From: Zygnema cylindricum
Lineage: Eukaryota; Streptophyta; Zygnematophyceae; Zygnematales; Zygnemataceae
Assembly (NCBI GenBank): GCA_037447655.1
Contig: JBBHKE010002966.1
Span: 70,165 to 134,164 of the forward strand
DNA length: 64,000 nucleotides
Reading direction: 5' to 3'
The translations under genes and the position numbers were made by a program. Below are positions 35,771 to 44,487 of this stretch, in pieces (the stretch's first letter is position 1; the number at the start of each line of letters is the position of its first letter). The notes under the pieces are model-generated. The model saw nothing but the letters and a program-made list of their open reading frames with translations. It had not been told where the DNA came from and did not search any database.

Positions 35771-36649
35771 ATCTCTATAATCAAAAGACCCTTGATAGTT
35801 AGTGCATCCCTTTATCAAAACAAGAATTTGGTGTTTGATGTCTTTTGCTTTCCATTGTTATATATTTTGACTAATCCCATACAAGTATATCCTTCAAATA
35901 TCTCCCATTTTTTATTTTCTTTTTCGATAAGACTTTGTGGGTGTTTTGGCTTGGCCGCGCTCATTCACCCTTGTTGTTCAGTCTGGTTGTTCAACCATAT
36001 CTTTTGCCCTCTTCACATCCATTTTCTTTGTTTAAGGGATAAATGATCATATTATATAACTTTCTTAGAGACATTAACGTGGCTATCACTTCTTAGATGG
36101 AGATTCGTGTTTGATCCGAGGTGTCAGATGTTATCTATTCACGACTCATTTGATAGCCTTCGTTCACATCTTTTATTTGAAGACATTGTTCGGCTAATTG
36201 TGCCTTTACACATTAGTAGATCATGCACCACAACATGTCAATGTGGCCAGATGAGATTGTGGGCCGCCAATGATGATCCATGAGATGCTAACGATGACAT
36301 ACTACTGGTGGAGATTAAATTCGCTACTCTCATGAGATAAAGTTTTTAGTTTCATTCGAGCAATTCGTTTTTTTTGTCCTCATGTACTCAAATGGCTTAC
36401 CATCGCACTTTCTTAATAAAGCTCCATTTCACAGTCAAGATAGAAAGTGTATGTCTATATTTTTTCAATTTACTTCTAAGATGATCGATTGCTGTTGTGT
36501 TCTCGACATACAGCTCCATAAATCGACGGGGAATTATTGGTTTAGGTACCTTTTAGGAAGCTTTACTATATTGGGGGTTGAATCCTAGCTTTATCAATAA
36601 TAATGACAAGAAAGATTATAAGTGCAATTGCAAACCATCAAGATTTATG
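35771..36649. other. Unassigned AT-rich stretch
   Basis: No clear similarity to the families described and no convincing gene. The frame in 35627-36046 begins inside the LTR and is not supported. It may be genomic flank or an older decayed repeat. Confidence 0.5.
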
Positions 36650-37509
36650 GAAATAAATGAAGATATTTGGGGCGGGATAAATCAAAAAGCACGATGGTAA
36701 ACCATCTGAGTCCGGGGGTACAAAAAGTGTGGCGTGGCCAAAACTGAAAAACTACAAAAAAAAAAAAATAGAGCGATGGGAACACAAAAAAATGGAACAA
36801 ACAACGAAAATAAAAGCACCCAAACTCAAAACAAAAAGCACGGCCACTCACAAAACCAAAACTACAACCCCAACCCTAAATCAATTAAATATCTACGAAA
36901 AGCAACTCCGCAAGTCCCTCGAGCCTAGGGAAGCATGTTGAGGGAGTTTTGAAACACATGCACGATCCATAACCCCAACAACGGATCGGATGATAATATA
37001 AGCCTACACTCCCTATAAAGCCACCGATAAGCGTTGACAATCAAAATAAGTAAGGACCGAAGGAGGAGGGCTCCCAGGTCCTCGGAGCTCGAAAATGTTG
37101 ATATTTGAGTATTTTATAGGTCTGTATTAGGATAGAAAAAGAGCTGAGGCGGTCTGCCTCTAACTCCCCTTTCCAAGCCCCCATACTTGTCGTAGTCACT
37201 GAAGGCTGGATAGGGAGCTAGAGCCATGGCTGCCTAGGCTCTCTAGAGAAGACAGGGGGTAAATTATGTAGTCTTACCAAAAGTTGGTTGACGGACCCAG
37301 GAATTGATCCTGGTACTTACCGTCCATCAATCCGCGATAGCCGTTAGCTCTAGCCGTTATGTCTAAAACAGATATTACGATATATAGGGTTTGACAAATA
37401 TATAAATCGTTATATGTAGATTAATCCGTTTAACGGCTAATAGATACTTAGTACATAGATACAGTTTAGTTTAGTACGAAGTACGGAATGGGGGCAGAAC
37501 GGATACCAC

Positions 37510-37602
37510 GCATTTGTTTCGATAGCGAAACAAATACCGCGCATTTGTTTCGACAGCGAAACAAATACCGCGCATTTGTTTCGATAGCGAAACAAATACC
37601 GC
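37510..37602 (+). repeat. Triplicated 31-bp palindromic module
   Basis: Three tandem units, each with arms TTTGTTTCG and CGAAACAAA around a 4-base centre (ATAG or ACAG). The same array is at 40640-40732 in the 3' LTR. Other LTRs in the window have a single unit. Confidence 0.95.
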
Positions 37603-37817
37603 GCGTCGAATTTCAGCGGCTACGATTATAGCCGGTCTTGATCGGACGGCCACGATAGGCGCCGCGATCACGGAAAAGGCATTTTTGGCGTTTTACGGTC
37701 TTTGTCACGTCAAGTGACACGTGGCGTGATAACATTGGACTACGGGAATTCCGGAGATTACAGGAACTAATCCTGATTTGACACGTGTCGACATTTTGGC
37801 CATGTCGTACAATGGCC

Positions 37818-37968
37818 GTACAGAAAGTACACCGGCACCTGTACTTTTCTGTACGACACAGTAATTTGATTGGTGCCGTACTTCAGTAGATAGAGTTTTA
37901 GAGAGGGAATAGAACTTAGAAAATTTTGGGTAGGCAGCTGCCTCTCCCAGAGAGCACCCTGTATAAAT
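37818..37968 (+). promoter_or_regulatory. Putative LTR promoter of element L
   Basis: In order: an inverted repeat (GTACAGAAAGTACA, 8-base loop, TGTACTTTTCTGTAC; 37818-37854), a reverse CCAAT box (GATTGG, 37868-37873) and TATAAAT at 37962-37968. Transcription would start near 37995 and give a leader of about 320 bases before the gag ATG. The order is shared by the other copia LTRs here. Confidence 0.55.
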
Positions 37969-38317
37969 GGCAAACTTTGGCCAGCCATAACTATCAATTT
38001 ACTTGACCATTTTCAGTGATTCTTTTTGCTGCGGACTCAGGGGAGTCTAGGCTACACAGGGGTGTAGTCGGTCAGAGTTTTTGTCTGCCAGGGTGGCTGT
38101 ATTTCTAAGGGAAAGTCAAAGTGGGTGAATGTGTCCAAATCTCATATTCTAACTTTGCATTCTGTGGTGGAACTGAGCACACAGGAAGTGTTATTTCACA
38201 GGGGTGAATCTATATTGGGGTTTTGACTGTCAAGGGGTCAGTCATTTGGGTTTATATCAACTTGGAGTCGGCACTATCTAGATTAGCTTCTTTTGGATCT
38301 GCATACTCTGAGGGCCA

Positions 38318-38518
38318 ATGGAGGTCTCAGAGTTTCAGGTTATGGGCCCACCATCTAGGGTGCCTATGTTTGATGGAACAGGCTTCACGTATTGGGCGTT
38401 TACAATGGAGGGATTGCTTTTCGAGAAGCACTTATGGGGAATTGTTGCGGGACAAGTGAGATGTCCGCCACCTAGCTTTGGAGGAGCTTACTACGGAGAA
38501 TCATCTGAGACTGTCTAG
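38318..38518 (+). CDS. Element L gag N-terminus (66 codons, ends at TAG)
   Basis: Begins at an ATG inside the last 20 bp of the 5' LTR and reads through the primer site: MEVSEFQVMGPPSRVPMFDG, then FTYWAFTMEGLLFEKHLWGIV. This N-terminus is conserved in gag of B and G. It is closed by TAG at 38516-38518, in the same frame as the 545-codon frame starting at 38570. Translation of the whole gag would need readthrough of one TAG, or else starts at the downstream ATG. Confidence 0.8.
   Translation: MEVSEFQVMGPPSRVPMFDGTGFTYWAFTMEGLLFEKHLWGIVAGQVRCPPPSFGGAYYGESSETV
38338..38352 (+). promoter_or_regulatory. Primer binding site of element L
   Basis: GGTTATGGGCCCACC immediately after the LTR. It complements the anticodon arm of initiator tRNA-Met, not the tRNA 3' end. 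It also encodes gag residues VMGPP. Confidence 0.9.
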
Positions 38519-38569
38519 AATATCACCCGGAGTTCAGATGCAACGGAAGGTGAAGGGAAAAACCTTTCC

Positions 38570-40207
38570 GTGGATGGGGAAATAGGGGAGAAGGAAAAAG
38601 GGACACCTATGGTGAGGGGAGCTAGGCTCTCAGCTATGGTACCACATGTAGGGATTAAAACTGAAGAAAATGACAGGAAAATATGGGAATACAAAAACAC
38701 TATAGCAAAACATCTCATACTTAGATATGTGTCTAAGTCGATAGCTATCACTCTTTTAAGTCTAACCAAGTCTTCGGAGATATGGGAAGCACTAACTCAG
38801 ATTTATAAGAGTGAGACTATTCAGAGGCAGCAATTAGTAAAACAAGAAATAGATGCCTACGTTTATAAAGGCGGTAGCATGATAGAGTTTTGTAATGATA
38901 TTGCTGCGTTATATGTTGAGCTTACTAGTGCGGGATATGTAGAATCTGAGGAGAGTAAGATTAATACACTAATTATGAAACTCCCAGATGAGTACGAAAA
39001 CATAATTTGTCGTATGCAGGCAATGGATGGCTCCTCATGGACTTGGAGCTTTACCATGGGGATAATTCTTGTGAGGGAAAGCACTTTGGAGCTTCGTAGG
39101 GGAAAGGACAGGGTCAATGCATTTTCAGCTGGTGGTGATTGGCGGAATCGTGATGAGAGGAACGGCGGTGACGAGCGGAAGCGTGATGAGAAGAACGGTG
39201 GTGACGAGCGGAAGCGTGATGAGAGAAAGAAAGACAAAGGTAAACCTTATCGGAACTTTGGTGGAAAGAGAGGGAGAGGAAAAGGCACGGGAGCTTTGAA
39301 AAAAGAGGTTTGCTTCTTTTGTAGGGAACCGGGTCATTATATGGAGGAATGCCCTTGTTTGGAAAAACTTAGAAGTTGGAATGTGGATGAGGAGGACGAA
39401 GAGGAAGAGGAGAAAGAGGATGAAGAAAAATTGGAGCTTCTTCACATCGGTAGAATGGGGAAGAGAGAAAAGTACACAGAAATAGGACGAAGGCAACAGT
39501 GTGCTTTTGGAGGTATAAGGGAAGTAAAGAGAGAGGAGATACTTGAAGAAGTTCAAAATATTGAGGATAGTTTCATAAATATTTTGGAAACAGAAAACTG
39601 GTCGGAAAGGGAGACTTCAACGGATTCCGAGGAAAGGGGAGAATTAATTCTAGAGGGGGTTTTAAAAGATAGGGGAGAAGAGAAATATTTATTGGGAATT
39701 AAAATAGAAAGTGATAGTGGAAAGAATTCCATGGGAGACAGTGAGGGAAGTTCAGAAAATGGGGTAATTATCATGGATAAAAATATGATTACGGAAGATG
39801 TAGATCTTATGAGGAACTTAGTGGGGACTAGTGGTTTTTGGGAATATTTAGAGGTGGATGGATTTGACATCACTACTTGGTGTGATGTCTCTTGTGAAGA
39901 TGTGCCTGTAAAAGGGTTATCATCCGGGTATGTGTTGAAGGTTGGGGATGGGGCTGGTTGTTTGAATTTCAAGAGGGAAAGTGGATTTAGTGTGGATGGA
40001 AAAGGGAAGAGGTGGATAAAATCTTTGCTCGGGTTTAAGAAAAATGGGATGTTAAATAAAATATGTGATACAATTATCATTTCAGTTCATTTTATCCACT
40101 GTGTTAAATACTTAAGTTTTATGAAAGGAAAAGGAAAAAGAAAAAAAGAAAAGAAAAAGGGGAGGGGGTGTTTGTTTACTTGTTTGTGGAAGTTAAAAGA
40201 AAAATAG
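38570..40207 (+). CDS. Element L Gag fused to deleted Pol remnants (545 aa)
   Basis: Residues 30-180 form the copia UBN2-type gag region (KHLILRYVSKS, YVYKGGSMIEFCNDIAALY, MKLPDEYENII, MGIILVRESTLELRRGK). Residues 192-222 hold a charged NGGDERKRDE repeat not seen in relatives. A CCHC zinc knuckle is intact (C248, C251, H256, C261), then an acidic stretch. At 309-315 RQQCAFGG corresponds to the segment just before the protease, after which the DSGA site, integrase and RT core are absent. Residues 372-410 match the late RT segment (EKYLLGIKIE, SENGVIIMD), 417-470 match early RNase H (LVGTSGFW, DITTWCDV, SSGYVLKVGDGAG) and 482-498 match WVKSLLGE. The Glu and second Asp of RNase H are deleted, so enzymatic activity is not expected. 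The C-terminus is very basic. The frame survives several deletions. Confidence 0.9.
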   Translation: MDGEIGEKEKGTPMVRGARLSAMVPHVGIKTEENDRKIWEYKNTIAKHLILRYVSKSIAITLLSLTKSSEIWEALTQIYKSETIQRQQLVKQEIDAYVYKGGSMIEFCNDIAALYVELTSAGYVESEESKINTLIMKLPDEYENIICRMQAMDGSSWTWSFTMGIILVRESTLELRRGKDRVNAFSAGGDWRNRDERNGGDERKRDEKNGGDERKRDERKKDKGKPYRNFGGKRGRGKGTGALKKEVCFFCREPGHYMEECPCLEKLRSWNVDEEDEEEEEKEDEEKLELLHIGRMGKREKYTEIGRRQQCAFGGIREVKREEILEEVQNIEDSFINILETENWSERETSTDSEERGELILEGVLKDRGEEKYLLGIKIESDSGKNSMGDSEGSSENGVIIMDKNMITEDVDLMRNLVGTSGFWEYLEVDGFDITTWCDVSCEDVPVKGLSSGYVLKVGDGAGCLNFKRESGFSVDGKGKRWIKSLLGFKKNGMLNKICDTIIISVHFIHCVKYLSFMKGKGKRKKEKKKGRGCLFTCLWKLKEK

Positions 40208-40210
40208 ACT

Positions 40211-40225
40211 AGAAAATAAGGGGAG
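40211..40225 (+). promoter_or_regulatory. Polypurine tract of element L
   Basis: AGAAAATAAGGGGAG directly before the 3' LTR, identical to the tract in elements B and G. Confidence 0.9.
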
Positions 40226-41467
40226 TGTTGATATTTGAGTATTTTATAGGTCTGTATTAGGATAGAAAAAGAGCTGAGGCGGTCTGCCTCTAACTCCCCT
40301 TTCCAAGCCGCCATACTTGTCGTAGTCACTGAAGGCTGGATAGGGAGCTAGAGCCATGGCTGCCTAGGCTCTCTAGAGAAGACAGGGGGTAAATTATGTA
40401 GTCTTACCAAAAGTTGGTTGACGGACCCAGGAATTGATCCTGGTACTTACCGTCCATCAATCCGCGATGGCCGTTAGCTCTAGCCGTTATGTCTAAAACA
40501 GATATTACGATATATAGGGTTTGACAAATATATAAATCGTTATATGTAGATTAATCCGTTTAACGGCTAATAGATACTTAGTACATAGATACAGTTTAGT
40601 TTAGTACGAAGTACGGAATGGGGGCAGAACGGATACCACGCATTTGTTTCGATAGCGAAACAAATACCGCGCATTTGTTTCGACAGCGAAACAAATACCG
40701 CGCATTTGTTTCGATAGCGAAACAAATACCGCGCGTCGAATTTCAGCGGCTACGATTATAGCCGGTCTTGATCGGACGGCCACGATAGGCGCCGCGATCA
40801 CGGAAAAGGCATTTTTGGCGTTTTACGGTCTTTGTCACGTCAAGTGACACGTGGCGTGATAACATTGGACTACGGGAATTCCGGAGATTACAGGAACTAA
40901 TCCTGATTTGACACGTGTCGACATTTTGGCCATGTCGTACAATGGCCGTACAGAAAGTACACCGGCACCTGTACTTTTCTGTACGACACAGTAATTTGAT
41001 TGGTGCCGTACTTCAGTAGATAGAGTTTTAGAGAGGGAATAGGACTTAGAAAATTTTGGGTAGGCAGCTGCCTCTCCCAGAGAGCACCCTGTATAAATGG
41101 CAAACTTTGGCCAGCCATAACTATCAATTTACTTGACCATTTTCAGTGATTCTTTTTGCTGCGGACTCAGGGGAGTCTAGGCTACACAGGGGTGTAGTCG
41201 GTCAGAGTTTTTGTCTGCCAGGGTGGCTGTATTTCTAAGGGAAAGTCAAAGTGGGTGAATGTGTCCAAATCTCATATTCTAACTTTGCATTCTGTGGTGG
41301 AACTGAGCACACAGGAAGTGTTATTTCACAGGGGTGAATCTATATTGGGGTTTTGACTGTCAAGGGGTCAGTCATTTGGGTTTATATCAACTTGGAGTCG
41401 GCACTATCTAGATTAGCTTCTTTTGGATCTGCATACTCTGAGGGCCAATGGAGGTCTCAGAGTTTCA
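40226..41467 (+). repeat. 3' LTR of element L
   Basis: 1242 bp, nearly identical to 37096-38337, followed by GAAAA. Confidence 0.97.
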
Positions 41468-41541
41468 GAAAAAACGTCGAGCACAAGTACAGAGAAACTC
41501 GTCTAGTGCAACAGAAAAACAACCAAAGATCCCGGTCGCCA

Positions 41542-43169
41542 TCAGAAAAAAGTCATCCATAGGGTCGCGGTGGGCATAATCACGCTCCTTTGCCTTAGCG
41601 CCTCACGAGCTGTCACCCCATCATGACGCGTCGCCAAAAAAACAACTGTAGCTGAAGTAGGTTTCGCCAAAACAATATCACCGAAGATGGGATGGGCATT
41701 ATCAAGCAAAACAACATCGATCCGATGCGAGGGAATAATATGAGAAAACTCTCGACGCATAGAAAATCCCCTTTGCGAAGCGATAGTCGCGACGGTGTTG
41801 CGAATAGTGTCGTGCGCCTAGATCGAATCTCCCCCATGGGAGCAGCGAAGTAAATAGACACCATAGGGCCCCAAGACTCGACCACATGCACAAACAAGAG
41901 AGCCAAGTAAAGGAGGATGGGGGAGGCTCAGGCGAAATCGGAGGGCGGTGGAGAATTGAGTTGGTGAAAATCGGAGAGTGGACAAAATAGGTATGGGAAG
42001 AAGCCAAGACCCAGAACCAAGTCCACCACATGAGAGAAGATGGGCACGAGAATAATCGGAGGGAAGCACCTTCAAAATATTGGATTTAATGGCGGCGACA
42101 ACCCTATCGAAAATTGATTACTGGACACGCTCAACAAATTTTGTAACAAGAGTGGAGAAAATCGGCACATCCACTAGGGAATGGGGAGGAAGAGAACGTG
42201 ATGCGTCCAATAGAGATCGCTGGAAGGTGAACATACCGTTTGAAACTCGGGGGATAACCGTAGCTAGAATAGGGGTGTCCGTAGCCAAGAAAGGGGAAAC
42301 AAGAGAAGATGAAATAAGACACCAACTTCCCAAATAGGCAGCAGGAGCAACACGAGCAGTCGATAATAGACCTAACCCCCTGGTACAAGCAGGGAGGGAT
42401 GCCTGAATGCGGGCCGATGGCCCAGACTCGCAATCAAATGCCCCACGACACAACAGTTGTAGAGGACATCCATGAGCCGATCAACAAAAGCCGAGAGAGA
42501 GGAGACAAATGTTGAGGTGGGAGGGGACGTACGAGTAAGGTAACAAGGGCGGTGGGGAAATGAAGGAATTCGGTCACGAAAGTATCTGAATTAATAGGGA
42601 AACCAAGCACAGGAATGCCATTGGAGGGAGAAGGGGTTTGAAAACCAAGAGAGGGGGTAAAAGAATGTGGAATATCATGAGGAGACCAAATAACACACTT
42701 TGACGGTCGGACTGAAACGTTGAGTTCGGCTTAACGTTCCTTGAAAAAATCATATGCCAACACGACTTGTTCTCTGGGCCTAATGATGTGCGTATCATGT
42801 GCGACCGAAAGGAAAAGGCAAAAAGGGAACGCGGCTGCGGAGGCACCAAGGGCCTTGTAATGGGCGAGGGCAAACTAAGGTCCACCGAGAGGGTCGCCTT
42901 GACGAGTGCCACTCGCAAAGGAGAGAGGAATGGATCACCATCGGGCGAGAAGGAAAAGCTGCTTGTCAAAGAATAGAAAAGCCCTCACAAAAGGGAATAA
43001 TTGGATAATCGAGATGGAGCCGCCATAAGCTCTGAAAAAAATCACATTCCTATCCACCGTATTAAAATCATTGGAAACATCGATATGAAGGACCAACCAA
43101 TCCGGATGTACATCCAACAAAGCCCGAATCCCGTGGACCACGGCCTCACAATCCCCTCTCGTGGCCACT
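41542..43169 (-). pseudogene. LINE M: RT core and C-terminal domain
   Basis: Read leftward from E's boundary: ATRGDCEAVVHGIRAL, motif A VLHIDVSNDFNTVDR, LFPFVRAF, motif B TRQGDPLGGP followed by a stop and FALAHYKAL (about 42910-42850), and motif C as VAHDTHI (near 42800), where the first Asp of the ADD pair is His. Further on, CGRVLGPYGVYLLRCSHGG, a conserved RIDVVLLDNAHPIFGDIVLAKPT-like block and TARE at the end form a C-terminal domain that could be a restriction-like nuclease fold, though I cannot verify that. Multiple stops and frameshifts are present. Confidence 0.75.
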
Positions 43170-44487
43170 TGTCAAGCTCGTGTGCGTTTCGGGCACACCT
43201 TTATATTACAAAGGATTTCCGAGCCCTTTTTAACCTAAAAGGTCATCTGAGTACGGTGGACTGAGTGCACCCAACCAGACGAGATCCTTGTATTTACCAA
43301 ACAGAGCGGGACACACTTTATTTTGCTCCTAACGGAGGCTGGAAGGCGAAGTTCTCCCGTCTCTAAGATTGCAATTCTGTTACATGGGACTAGCTTCCAC
43401 CAGCCCTCGTGGGGGGTACATTGTGGATTGCCACGTAACTTTTTGGATTGTCATCTAGATTATGCTGTTAGCTGTCACTAGGAATTAAGTTCAGGATCAG
43501 CTGAATTTTGGTCCATTAATTACCTTAGGTCAAAGTTTGGTGTCCCAACGCCAGTTTACGATTTTAGGTAGATTAGTGGTTCCAATTTGGACTCCCATTT
43601 CCGGATTTAGCCGTTATCTTAAGTATAACTTTTTACCCTGAATATGGTACGACTTTATTTGTCCTATGTCAGTTCGATAGTAATTGCTCTCCGCTCATTG
43701 GCTCCTTGCATTGCATTGACCTTTTGGATCTGAAACCAGAAAAACTCTGTTCTATAAGGCGCTTGAGGCCGAAGGAGACAGGTTGTTGGTTCAGTACTGT
43801 CTCTTGAGAAAACTTTTGGAAATTCCAGCAAACTTATTTTGGAGAACCTTTGTTGTTATGTGATTGTGATACTATTGCCATTTTGGTTTACCTTTGTCCT
43901 TTGTGGAAATCGTAGTCCAGGTGGGTAGTTGGCACTATATTACCCTTTTGGGCGATTTGGGACATGTGGCTGTTTGATACCGAGAGGGGTCTTGCCAGTT
44001 CCTGGTTGCGAAAAAATCGAGGAGTTAAGGAGCACATTACCTGTTTCGGTGTCTTCGGAGAGATTTTGTCTCATCTTGTTGTCAGCGTTGCTTTTAGGGG
44101 TATGTTAAGCTCGCTTACTACAATTCTAAATCATATCTTTATCTCTATTTTTCTAGGGCAAGGTGATATTGTTAATTCTAAAACAATTTATTATTCTTAT
44201 ATTGTTTCGTTATATGTGTGGAAGTGCATTCGTTCTCTCTTTGGTAGTGCTTTTTTGGCTTCGGAAGCGTTTCAGCCAGGGTTAACTACTAGAATCTTTT
44301 GGACCAAAATAGTGGGTTTTGAGGGAATCTTTGTTAGACTTCCAGCGTCTCACCACTGTACTAAAACAACAATTGTCTTCTTCGGATAAGAGGGGATAGG
44401 AGCTTCAGATTTTGGGACACTCAATTATTGAGAGGAGTTAGGGTTCTCTTTACCGATAGTTTTGACAGTTCTGTCCGTTAGCTATCA
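43170..44487 (+). repeat. LTR and leader of gypsy E
   Basis: Matches the right end of F over 1.3 kb. Contains a 57-bp intron-like segment (44100-44156: GTATGTTAAG...TTTTTCTAG). The 141-codon frame inside it is not conserved in F. Confidence 0.72.

Larger units (their letters stand above)
37096..38337 (+). repeat. 5' LTR of element L
   Basis: TGTTGATATTTGAG...CAGAGTTTCA, 1242 bp. Differences from the 3' LTR were seen near 37187, 37346 and 37920. Holds the triplicated palindrome, GTAC hairpin, GATTGG, TATAAAT and the gag ATG at 38318. Confidence 0.97.
37096..41467 (+). mobile_element. Element L: young non-autonomous copia derivative (4372 bp)
   Basis: Two LTRs of exactly 1242 bp that differ at about three positions, a perfect GAAAA duplication (37091-37095 and 41468-41472), primer site, polypurine tract, and an 1888-bp interior. 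The interior encodes gag plus shrunken RT/RNase H remnants in one frame and lacks the protease site, the integrase, the RT catalytic core and most of RNase H. The layout resembles gag-only (TR-GAG) non-autonomous LTR elements. Mobility would need enzymes from a related autonomous copia. It is the youngest insertion in the window. Confidence 0.95.

Noticed and set aside
38338-38352. A tRNA gene fragment
   Set aside because: Only 15 bases match initiator tRNA-Met, at the exact primer position, with no cloverleaf around them.
39150-39230. Short 33-bp repeats in L as a CRISPR-like or satellite array
   Set aside because: In-frame coding repeats of NGGDERKRDE in gag; two and a half units only.
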